DNA from: an uncultured Lachnospiraceae bacterium | GTDB taxonomy: Bacteria; Bacillota; Clostridia; Lachnospirales; Lachnospiraceae | Assembly: GCA_947626795.1 (NCBI GenBank) | Contig: CANQTH010000024.1 | Span: forward strand, 1 to 35,941 | Reading direction: 5' to 3' | DNA length: 35,941 nt | Shown: positions 8,944-15,889 of the stretch, one piece after another | Position numbering within the stretch: position 1 is the first letter of the stretch | Layout: every line of letters begins with the position of its first letter | Position numbers and translations under genes: made by a program | The notes under the pieces: model-generated | The model's input: only the letters and a program-made list of their open reading frames with translations | What the model was told of the DNA's origin: nothing | The model's database searches: none

Positions 8944-9089
8944 GTAACAGTTCAGCCCAGGACTTTGCACTTGCTGCAAAGTCCGTAAGAACGTAAAAAT
9001 TTTGCCGAGTGGGAATCCGGCTCTTTGCCGAAGGCAAACTTGGAATGAGCCGGATTCTGTAACTGTGAGGCCGAAGGCTGAACTGTTAC
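8944..9089. repeat. Structured inverted-repeat element, copy B (best preserved)
   Basis: 146 bp with perfect 14-bp terminal inverted repeats: GTAACAGTTCAGCC (8944-8957) and GGCTGAACTGTTAC (9076-9089). Inside, GGACTTTGC/GCAAAGTCC (8960-8968 and 8976-8984) makes a 9-bp hairpin, and GAATCCGGCTC/GAGCCGGATTC (9013-9023 and 9047-9057) an 11-bp hairpin with a nested TTTGCC/GGCAAA stem. The whole could fold as a branched structure on either strand. No transposase gene is present. It starts 10 bases after mnmA and ends 11 bases before the promoter of the HD-GYP gene, just as copy A does at iscR. Confidence 0.92.
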
Positions 9090-9100
9090 GCATTTTTCAC

Positions 9101-9129
9101 TTGGAATTGGCGTGGAAATGATGTATAAT
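9101..9129 (+). promoter_or_regulatory. Sigma-A-type promoter of the c-di-GMP gene pair
   Basis: TTGGAA at 9101-9106, 17-bp spacer, perfect TATAAT at 9124-9129. The leader from about 9136 to 9223 carries an AGGAGG at 9143-9148 with no convincing gene start after it. Confidence 0.8.
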
Positions 9130-9223
9130 AGGAACAATAAGCAGGAGGTATCTCCGGAATTGGAAGGGGAAGCCGCCATTTGCGCTGCAGATGGGGCTTA
9201 GGGCAGGTACAAGGTGGAAGACA

Positions 9224-10321
9224 TTGGTTAAGAGAAGATTTGTGCGGACGAGGACATTGGAAAGCGGGATGCGGATCGACCAGGCGATCGTCGACCGTTC
9301 CGGCAGGGTATTGATCGCGCGCGGCGCGCCGCTGGATGACTACCTGATCGATTCCCTGATGAAAATGGGGATCATGGGCGTCTATATCCGGGAAGGGGAA
9401 GAGGATCCCAAGGAAGAAGAGCCGAAAGTGCCGGAAGCGGTCCAAAAGACGATTGAAAAGGAAAAGAAGCCCGACCCCGCGAAGGTCAAGCTCTCGGAAA
9501 GCGTGAAGAAGCGGGTGTCGGAAGGCATCCAGTATTTGTACAGCAATACGGACTCCGAGGATTTCACGGACACGACGAACCATATTACCGAGGATCTGAT
9601 GAGGGCGATCGACGACAACCAGGCGATCGCGGTCGATATCAGCACGCTGAAGATCAGCGACGAATATACGTTCAAGCACAGCGTGGACGTCGCGACGATG
9701 GCCATGATCGTGGCGAAAAAATACGGGCTTTCGGACAAGGAAGTGTATGACATCGGGATTTCCGGGCTTTTGCATGACGTGGGCAAGTCCAAGATCCCGA
9801 ACGAGGTCTTAAACAAGGCTGGGAAGCTGACGGACGAGGAATTTGCGCTGATGAAGAAGCATTCCGTTCTGGGATATGGGATCTTGAAGGGCAAGGACGA
9901 GATCACGGAGCCGATCTCCCTCGGCGTGCTTCAGCACCATGAGAAGCTCAACGGCAAGGGCTACCCGATGGGGGCGGCGAAGAACCAGATCCATTTATTC
10001 GCGAAGATCCTGACGGTGGCGGACATTTATGACGCGCTGGTGACGGAGCGCGTCTATAAGAAGGCATTTTCCCAGCGGGACGCGCTGGAGATGATCATGT
10101 CCATGACGGAGGAGCTGGACATCGACGTCATGAGGAGCTTCATGGATAGCGTGATCCTGTACCCGGTGGACTGCATCGTGGAATTGAGCAACGGCGAGAA
10201 GGCGAAAGTCGTCGCGAATAAGCCGGGGAATATCCTGCGGCCCACGGTGGTGGGGCTAAAGAGCGGGAAAGTCTACAATCTTGCGGACGATTTAGGCTGC
10301 GCGAGCATTGTCATAAAATAA
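9224..10321 (+). CDS. HD-GYP domain protein, probable c-di-GMP phosphodiesterase
   Basis: 365 residues if started at TTG 9224, which has AAGGTGG 6 bases upstream; an ATG at 9191 in the same frame has no ribosome binding site. The N-terminal 70 residues are a DUF3391-like/roof segment (DQAIVDRSGRVLIARG), then a charged linker (about 65-90), then the HD-GYP catalytic domain (about 120-320). Metal and catalytic motifs are intact: HSVDVA, H184-D185 in LLHDVGKSKIP, H238-H239-E240 in HHEKLNGKGYP, and DIYDAL. The family breaks c-di-GMP down to pGpG or GMP. No membrane segment is seen. It sits next to a diguanylate cyclase gene, so the two likely set opposing activities. Confidence 0.9.
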   Translation: MVKRRFVRTRTLESGMRIDQAIVDRSGRVLIARGAPLDDYLIDSLMKMGIMGVYIREGEEDPKEEEPKVPEAVQKTIEKEKKPDPAKVKLSESVKKRVSEGIQYLYSNTDSEDFTDTTNHITEDLMRAIDDNQAIAVDISTLKISDEYTFKHSVDVATMAMIVAKKYGLSDKEVYDIGISGLLHDVGKSKIPNEVLNKAGKLTDEEFALMKKHSVLGYGILKGKDEITEPISLGVLQHHEKLNGKGYPMGAAKNQIHLFAKILTVADIYDALVTERVYKKAFSQRDALEMIMSMTEELDIDVMRSFMDSVILYPVDCIVELSNGEKAKVVANKPGNILRPTVVGLKSGKVYNLADDLGCASIVIK

Positions 10322-10325
10322 AACC

Positions 10326-10458
10326 GTAACGATTCAGTTCCTTCATAGTTACGATGCGAAAATGCATGAAAGATCGCTTCGCGATGGCATTTTTGCACCA
10401 TTGGATCATGTTCTTACGGTCTTAGCGGCAAGCGCTTCGGCCTGTTCTGAACAGTTAC
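10326..10458. repeat. Inverted-repeat element variant, copy C
   Basis: Left end GTAACGATTCAG (10326-10337) and right end CTGAACAGTTAC (10447-10458) pair at 10 of 12 positions and resemble the ends of copies A and B. The interior differs: GCGAAAATGC/GCATTTTTGC flanks an ATCGC-TTC-GCGAT hairpin. It fills the gap between the HD-GYP and GGDEF genes, so it may be transcribed with them. Confidence 0.65.
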
Positions 10459-10491
10459 ATAAAATCTTAAAAGGCGAGGAAGGGGAGAGCG

Positions 10492-12141
10492 GTGAAAAAG
10501 AGAAAAGCAGAAGTAGCCATCTATATTTCCTACGCCGCCTGCGTGATAATGGTGATCTCGTTTTTCCTGTATACGTGCGTGAACATGAAAAACAACGTGT
10601 TTTCGGAGCGCGCCGGGGAGACTTTCCGTAAGGTGGCGGAATATACGAGCGTCAAGACGGCGGACGAGAACGCCCCGCTGGGGGTGAAGAGCAAGTATAT
10701 GATGCAGTTCACGGACATTGCCAGGGGCGGGGGAAGTCTGGTCTTTTACTCGATCCACCAGGATGTGGAGGTTTATATCGGGAACGAGCTGGTCTATGAC
10801 CTGCGCCCGTCCGACGAGAACCTGTTCGGGAAGACGCCGGGGAACAACTGGAATACCATCCTGCTCTCGAAGGAGGACAACCGGAAGAAGATCGAAGTCA
10901 TACTGACCCCGGTCTACGAAAGCTCCATTGGGCAGGAGCCGGAGTTTTACGTGGGGTCGCGTTACCTGATCTGGATCAGCATCTTCAAGGAGAACTTCCT
11001 GCCGGTCCTGATCAGCGCGCTGGCGATCGTCTTCGGCGTCATCTTCCTCGTGTTCACGCTGATCAACCGCAACAATCCGGAGACGGACGGGAGCCTGGCC
11101 ATGATGGGGATCTTCTCGATCATGATCGGCACATGGAAAATGGCGGACATCTCGGCGATGTCGCTGCTGTTCCAATTTTCCATCCCGCTGGCGGCCGTCC
11201 CGTTTTTGGCGCTGATGCTGGTAGAAGTGCCGTTCTTCCTGTATGTGCGCTGCCTTTTTTCCAGGAAAAATTCCATCATGTGGTATCTGCCGTGCTTCTT
11301 TAGCGTGTTTGTTTCCGTGCTGAGCCTGGGGCTGCAGATCTTCCGGATCGCGGATCTCCGGGAGACGCTGTGGATGAACCATGTCGTGATGGTCCTGATG
11401 ATCGTCGTGTTCTTCTATATGCTGCTGCGGGAGCGGCGGAAGGTCGGATGGAACAAGCAGCTCCGCATCCTGGTGAAATGCGTGCTTGTCTGCGTCCTGG
11501 GGCTGGCGGTGGACATTACGTCCTATTATATGACCAAAGGGTCGTCGATGATGATCTTCGGGATGGCGGCGTTCCTGGTCTATATCATCGTGTTGGGCGT
11601 CCGCTCCTTACGCGAGAACAAGCGGCTGGTGAAGATGGCCGTGAACGCCAAGAAATATGAGCGGATGGCGTACCACGACCAGCTCACGGGGGTGTTCAAC
11701 CGCACCGCGTACGCGGAATTTATCGGGCGGAAGGGATTTTCGCCGGAAGGCTGCATCGTCGTCATGTTTGACTTGAACAACCTGAAAAAATGCAACGACA
11801 CGTTCGGCCATGAGAAGGGGGACCGCTACATCAAGTACAGCGCGCGGCTGATCGTGAAGGTGTTCGGCGATATCGGGAACTGCTACCGCATGGGCGGCGA
11901 CGAGTTCTGCGTCCTGCTGAAGGGCATTTCCGTGGCGGAATGCAGGAAGCGGATCGCCTTGCTGCGGAAGGCGGCCGACGCGAGCAACCGGCGCAACCCG
12001 GACGAGTTCCCGATCCAGATCGCGAGCGGGTACGAGGAGTATGACAAGACGCTGGATTATGACTTGGGCGATACGCTGCGCCGCGCGGATAAGATGATGT
12101 ACCATGAGAAATTCGTGATGAAGCAGCATACGGCGTCATAA
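10492..12141 (+). CDS. Membrane-bound diguanylate cyclase (GGDEF)
   Basis: 549 residues with a GTG start preceded by GGAAGGGGAGA. Residues about 9-28 are one membrane segment, about 30-165 an extracytoplasmic domain, and about 165-375 some seven more membrane segments, a layout like the 7TMR-DISM sensors. A short helix leads into the GGDEF domain (about 390-549) with DQLTGVFNR, FDLNNLKKCND and an intact GGDEF at 468-472. Active members make c-di-GMP from two GTP. No RxxD inhibitory site is found five residues before GGDEF, so product inhibition by that route is not expected. Family knowledge suggests that the outer domain senses an unknown ligand. It follows the HD-GYP gene, separated by repeat copy C. 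Confidence 0.9.
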   Translation: MKKRKAEVAIYISYAACVIMVISFFLYTCVNMKNNVFSERAGETFRKVAEYTSVKTADENAPLGVKSKYMMQFTDIARGGGSLVFYSIHQDVEVYIGNELVYDLRPSDENLFGKTPGNNWNTILLSKEDNRKKIEVILTPVYESSIGQEPEFYVGSRYLIWISIFKENFLPVLISALAIVFGVIFLVFTLINRNNPETDGSLAMMGIFSIMIGTWKMADISAMSLLFQFSIPLAAVPFLALMLVEVPFFLYVRCLFSRKNSIMWYLPCFFSVFVSVLSLGLQIFRIADLRETLWMNHVVMVLMIVVFFYMLLRERRKVGWNKQLRILVKCVLVCVLGLAVDITSYYMTKGSSMMIFGMAAFLVYIIVLGVRSLRENKRLVKMAVNAKKYERMAYHDQLTGVFNRTAYAEFIGRKGFSPEGCIVVMFDLNNLKKCNDTFGHEKGDRYIKYSARLIVKVFGDIGNCYRMGGDEFCVLLKGISVAECRKRIALLRKAADASNRRNPDEFPIQIASGYEEYDKTLDYDLGDTLRRADKMMYHEKFVMKQHTAS

Positions 12142-12226
12142 GCGCGGGCGGGGATCCGCTCTTATGACAGGCACGATTGCCAAAAAGCAGAAGAAAGGTT
12201 CAGATCAGATAAAGCAGGAAACGGAT

Positions 12227-13132
12227 ATGACAACCATAGAGAGAATAAACAAATTAAAAAAAGAGCGCAAGGCAGTGATCCTGGCGCATTATTACGTAAA
12301 CGACGAGGTGCAGGCGATCGCCGACCACATCGGGGATTCCTTTTATTTGAGCAAAGTGGCGACTACGGTGGACGCGGAGACGATCTTGTTCTGCGGGGTC
12401 ACGTTCATGGGCGAGAGCGCGAAGATCCTAAACCCGCAGAAGACCGTGGTCATGCCGGATATGCTGGCGGATTGCCCGATGGCGCACATGGCGGACATTG
12501 GGAAGATCGACGAGGTCCGCGCGGCGCATGAGGACGTGGCCGTCGTCTGCTACATCAATTCCACGGCGGAGCTGAAGGCGTGTTCGGACGTGTGCGTGAC
12601 GTCTTCTAACGCGCTGCGGATCGTATCAGCCCTGCCGAACCGGGACATTTATTTCATACCGGACGAGAACCTGGGGCGTTACGTGGCGTCTAAGCTTCCG
12701 GAGAAGCATTTTATCTTCAACGACGGCTTCTGCCATGTGCATAAGAGCATCAAGGCGGAGAACGTGAGGAAGGCGCGGGAGGCCCATCCGGACGCCCCTG
12801 TCCTCGTGCATCCCGAATGCACGATGGATGTGATCGGGCTGGCGGATTACGTGGGAAGCACGTCCGGCATCATCGACCGCGTGGCGGAAAGCGCGGCGGA
12901 GGAATTTATCATCGGAACGGAGATGGGCATCTTGTACGAGCTTAAGCGGGACAATCCCGGCAAGCGGTTCTATTCCGTGGGACACCGCCAGTTCTGCCCG
13001 AACATGAAGCGCATCACGCTGGAAAAGGTGGCGGACGCCTTGGAGAAGATGGAGAACACTATCGAGATGGAAGAGGGGCTGCGCCGGAGGGCGAACGAGC
13101 CGCTCAAGCGGATGCTGGAATTAGCAAAGTAA
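12227..13132 (+). CDS. nadA: Quinolinate synthase A
   Basis: 301 residues, the usual bacterial length. It condenses iminoaspartate with dihydroxyacetone phosphate to quinolinate, the precursor of NAD, using a [4Fe-4S] cluster. KAVILAHYYVNDEVQAIADHIGDSF is a hallmark opening; candidate cluster cysteines lie in LFCGVTFMGE, ACSDVCVTSSNA/HPECTMD and QFCPNM. The start at 12227 has GCAGGAAACGG upstream and gives the standard N terminus; the open frame back to 12164 overlaps the spacer. nadB and nadC, its usual partners, are not next to it, which is unusual; they must be elsewhere or the iminoaspartate comes from another enzyme. A terminator candidate follows 92 bases later. Confidence 0.93.
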   Translation: MTTIERINKLKKERKAVILAHYYVNDEVQAIADHIGDSFYLSKVATTVDAETILFCGVTFMGESAKILNPQKTVVMPDMLADCPMAHMADIGKIDEVRAAHEDVAVVCYINSTAELKACSDVCVTSSNALRIVSALPNRDIYFIPDENLGRYVASKLPEKHFIFNDGFCHVHKSIKAENVRKAREAHPDAPVLVHPECTMDVIGLADYVGSTSGIIDRVAESAAEEFIIGTEMGILYELKRDNPGKRFYSVGHRQFCPNMKRITLEKVADALEKMENTIEMEEGLRRRANEPLKRMLELAK

Positions 13133-13170
13133 AAAGCAATTGCCCGGCCAGGGGCGGATCCCGAGACAGG

Positions 13171-13193
13171 GAAGCCGGAGGCTGGGCTGTTAC
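13171..13193. repeat. Decayed right end of the inverted-repeat element
   Basis: GAAGCCGGAGGCTGGGCTGTTAC resembles the right end of copy B (GAGGCCGAAGGCTGAACTGTTAC) with a few changes. No left end is recognisable nearby. Confidence 0.4.
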
Positions 13194-13223
13194 GGAAAAG
13201 AGGCGGGGCTGCCGCAGGAAGGG

Positions 13224-13290
13224 TCCGGCGCAGGATATGGGGGATGTCCGAATCAAGGGGCGACCTATCTATCCTGCGCCCGGATTTTTT
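13224..13290 (+). terminator. Long-stem terminator candidate after nadA
   Basis: TCCGGCGCAGGATA (13224-13237) pairs with TATCCTGCGCCCGGA (13270-13284) apart from one bulged base, and six T residues follow (13285-13290). The 32-base loop is large for a terminator, so this may also be the end of an independent structured RNA. The remainder of the gap to the next gene (13133-13406) shows no gene. Confidence 0.7.
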
Positions 13291-13406
13291 GAGCGGCGGC
13301 CTCGTTATTCCCGCGGGCAAAGAGCTAAGCGGACGCGTTTGCACGTCCATTTGGCGGCTGCCGCAAGCGGGTCTTGATCGGGAAAATGGTGACAGGAGGT
13401 ACTGAA

Positions 13407-14777
13407 ATGGATAATGAGAAAACAACAGAAATTTTTGCGAACGCGCCGATCCCAAAGGCGGTCGTCACGAATATCGTGCCGTCGATCATCAGCATGATCA
13501 TGGTCTTGATCTATAACCTGGCGGACACGTTCTTCATTGGGCAGACGAAGGACGCGTACATGGTCGCGGGCGTTTCCGTCGCGACCCCGGCGTTCCTGGT
13601 CTTCATGGCGGTGGGGATGATGTTCGGCGTGGGCGGCACGTCCCTGATCTCGCGCAAATTAGGCGAGGGCGACCATGGGACGGCGCGGAAGGCGTCTTCC
13701 TTCTGCTTTTGGACGGGCTTTGCGATCGGCATGGCCGCGCTGATCTTCCTGTTTTTGCTCGCCGAGCCGATCTGCCGGGCGATCGGGGCCAGCGACGACA
13801 CGGTCGGCTATGCGTCGGAATATATCCGGATCGTGGCGGCCGCGGTACCGTTCCTGATCATAAGCAACGCGTTCAGCAATATCATAAGGGCTGAGGGAAA
13901 GCCGCAGGTCGCGATGTTCGGGATGGTCATCGGCAACCTGATCAATATCGTGTTAGATCCCGTCATGATCTTGGGGATGGACTTAAACGTGGCGGGGGCG
14001 GCGATCGCCACGGTCCTGGGGAACGTCTTTTCCGCGTGCTATTACGCCCATCATTTGGCGCGGAAGAGCGAATTGCTGTCGATCCGCCTGAAGGATTATA
14101 TGGCGGGGAACGGCATTGCGAAAAATGTGCTTACGATCGGCGTGCCGTCCGCGTTAAACAGCGTGCTGATGAGCTTTTCCAATATCCTGGTCAACAACCT
14201 GATGGTCGGGTACGGCGACATGGCGGTGGCCGGGCTTGGCGTGGCGATGAAGGTCAACATGATCGTCGTCATGCTCCTGATCGGGCTTGGGACGGGGATC
14301 CAGCCGCTGCTGGGCTATTGCTATGGCGCGGGGAACCGGAAACGGTACATGGGGATCCTGCGGTTTTCCTGTATGCTGGCGCTGGGGATGAGCCTGGTTA
14401 TGACGGCCCTGTGCTATTTTGGCGCGGGATTTTTGGTGCGCGCCTTCCTCGACAATGAGGACGCGTACGCATACGGCATTCTGTTCGCGCGTACATACAT
14501 TTATTCCGGGCCGATTATGGGCCTGCTGTTCGTGTTTATCAACGCGATCCAGTCGATGGGCGCCGCGCTGCCCGCGCTGATCCTGAACATAAGCAGGCAG
14601 GGCCTGATCTACATCCCCGTGCTGTTTTTGTTCCAGCATATTTTCGGAAACGAGCGGATGCTGGCCGCGGCCCAGCCCGTGACGGATTATGCATCGGCCG
14701 CGCTCGCCATCCTTCTTTTCTTCGTGAGCTACCGGAAGTATTTCAAGAGGCAGCAGGAGCGGGTGGGGAGTTTGTGA
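13407..14777 (+). CDS. MATE-family multidrug/sodium antiporter
   Basis: 456 residues with about 12 hydrophobic segments in two related halves. Exports drugs or metabolites in exchange for Na+ or H+. Family features are the opening PIPKAVVTNIVPSIISMIMV, NLADTFFIGQ, and GVPSALNSVLMSFSNILVN at the start of the second half. The ATG at 13407 has AGGAGG 7 bases upstream; the longer frame to 13374 is discarded. Substrate cannot be predicted. It is followed by the restriction-modification pair, with a clear drop in G+C, so it marks the left flank of that insert. Confidence 0.92.
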   Translation: MDNEKTTEIFANAPIPKAVVTNIVPSIISMIMVLIYNLADTFFIGQTKDAYMVAGVSVATPAFLVFMAVGMMFGVGGTSLISRKLGEGDHGTARKASSFCFWTGFAIGMAALIFLFLLAEPICRAIGASDDTVGYASEYIRIVAAAVPFLIISNAFSNIIRAEGKPQVAMFGMVIGNLINIVLDPVMILGMDLNVAGAAIATVLGNVFSACYYAHHLARKSELLSIRLKDYMAGNGIAKNVLTIGVPSALNSVLMSFSNILVNNLMVGYGDMAVAGLGVAMKVNMIVVMLLIGLGTGIQPLLGYCYGAGNRKRYMGILRFSCMLALGMSLVMTALCYFGAGFLVRAFLDNEDAYAYGILFARTYIYSGPIMGLLFVFINAIQSMGAALPALILNISRQGLIYIPVLFLFQHIFGNERMLAAAQPVTDYASAALAILLFFVSYRKYFKRQQERVGSL

Positions 14778-14856
14778 GGGCGATCTGCCCCAGAAGATGT
14801 GGGAGGCTCCTCCCATTGGATGGGTCAGGGCATGAATCGGAAGAAAGAGGTGGAAA

Positions 14857-15801
14857 ATGGCATATCCATTTGAAAATAAGAAGATTACCCCGGATATAAG
14901 GACGGGTGAATTGTTTCAGATACATGGCATGCAAGATTATTATCTGGGGGTGACGTTCCGCTACCATGCAAAGACATGGAACGGCTGCATCCCGGTCAAG
15001 TCCAAATACCAGGGGACGGATATCCCGCTCACGGAAGACGATGTGAGGGCGTGGGTATCGCAGTGCTATACAGAATTAGACCCGGGAAGGAACGACGTGT
15101 GGCAAAAGGAGCAACGCCATTATTGGGAAGGCAGGCAGGCGTTTGACACGCAGGCGGTTTTTGACGCGTTAAACGGAACGGACGTCCTGACAAAATGGCA
15201 ATGCAGAAAATGCGGCCCGGTCCCGCAGGCGAATCCGCAGGCCGGGGCCAGGATAAAAAAATTACGGGAGAGCGGGTATTATATCGCCACATTGAAGAAA
15301 GAATGCCCTACGTGCGGGAAAAAGGAATATTTTGACTTGCTGATCCGGTTGCCCAGAAAAGCCGCTGGCAATGAGAAGCGTTTTTCTATTTCGGTTAAGC
15401 TCCAAAACAGGATCAAATCGGTATTGCCGTTGAAGGACGCTTGTTTTGATTCGCCGCAGGCGGCCCAGGAATTGATCATTGACCACAAATTTCCGTCCTC
15501 AAGATGGGTCAATGGGGAAACAGTGAACGAGACGGAGATGTCCGAAGAAGAAATCCGGAAGAAATTTCAGTTGCTGACAAATCAAACGAACCTTCAAAAG
15601 GAAAGATATTGCAAGCGATGCGTTTCCGAAGGGATAAGAGGGGATTTCTTCGGAATCCGATGGTTTTATGAGGGGGATGAAAAGTGGAGAGGGGCGTCGA
15701 AGGCGGATGAAAACGGCTGCATTGGATGTTGCTGGCACGATCTGAACGAATGGAAAAAACGCTTTCACGAATATTTGAAAGAAAAAGAGAAAAAGTGTTG
15801 A
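14857..15801 (+). CDS. Probable type II restriction endonuclease, HNH (beta-beta-alpha-metal) type
   Basis: 314 residues; ATG with AAGAGGTGG just upstream. Three CxxC pairs are visible: C116/C119 (CRKCG), C150/C153 (CPTCG) and C252/C255 (CKRC), suggesting structural zinc. D209-H210 in IIDHKFPSSRW and N245 in TNQTNLQKERYCKRC are placed as in HNH nucleases with a zinc knuckle. A CIGCCWH cluster lies near the C terminus. It sits directly before a C5-methyltransferase gene on the same strand in DNA of lower G+C than both flanks, the usual setting for a restriction enzyme. I do not recognise the exact subfamily, and the recognition site is unknown. The 79-bp gap before it holds a GTGGGAGG/CCTCCCA dyad of no clear role. 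Confidence 0.75.
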   Translation: MAYPFENKKITPDIRTGELFQIHGMQDYYLGVTFRYHAKTWNGCIPVKSKYQGTDIPLTEDDVRAWVSQCYTELDPGRNDVWQKEQRHYWEGRQAFDTQAVFDALNGTDVLTKWQCRKCGPVPQANPQAGARIKKLRESGYYIATLKKECPTCGKKEYFDLLIRLPRKAAGNEKRFSISVKLQNRIKSVLPLKDACFDSPQAAQELIIDHKFPSSRWVNGETVNETEMSEEEIRKKFQLLTNQTNLQKERYCKRCVSEGIRGDFFGIRWFYEGDEKWRGASKADENGCIGCCWHDLNEWKKRFHEYLKEKEKKC

Positions 15802-15826
15802 TAATCGAACAAATGTTTGATACAAT
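15798..15826 (+). promoter_or_regulatory. Promoter of the DNA methyltransferase gene
   Basis: TTGATA at 15798-15803, 17-bp spacer, TACAAT at 15821-15826. The -35 overlaps the stop codon of the nuclease gene. This gives the methyltransferase its own promoter, independent of the nuclease. Confidence 0.7.
15806..15819. promoter_or_regulatory. LexA-like (SOS) box inside the methyltransferase promoter
   Basis: CGAACAAATGTTTG fits the Bacillus-type LexA pattern CGAACRNRYGTTY in all of its positions, and is a near-dyad. It lies wholly in the spacer between the -35 and -10, where binding would block RNA polymerase. By established knowledge LexA is cleaved after DNA damage, so the gene would be turned up in the SOS response. 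This is inference from one site. Confidence 0.6.
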
Positions 15827-15889
15827 AATGCCAGGATGCCATATGGCTATAGTGGATGCGGGTGGGAAGCATCAGGAAGGAGAGACGCA

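Noticed and set aside
9160-9201. 13-codon leader ORF (TTG start) after AGGAGG ahead of the HD-GYP gene
   Set aside because: Start codon is weak, spacing is long, and the peptide has no recognisable features.
14778-14856. GTGGGAGG/CCTCCCA dyad as a terminator or island attachment site
   Set aside because: There is no T tract, and no matching sequence was found at the other border.
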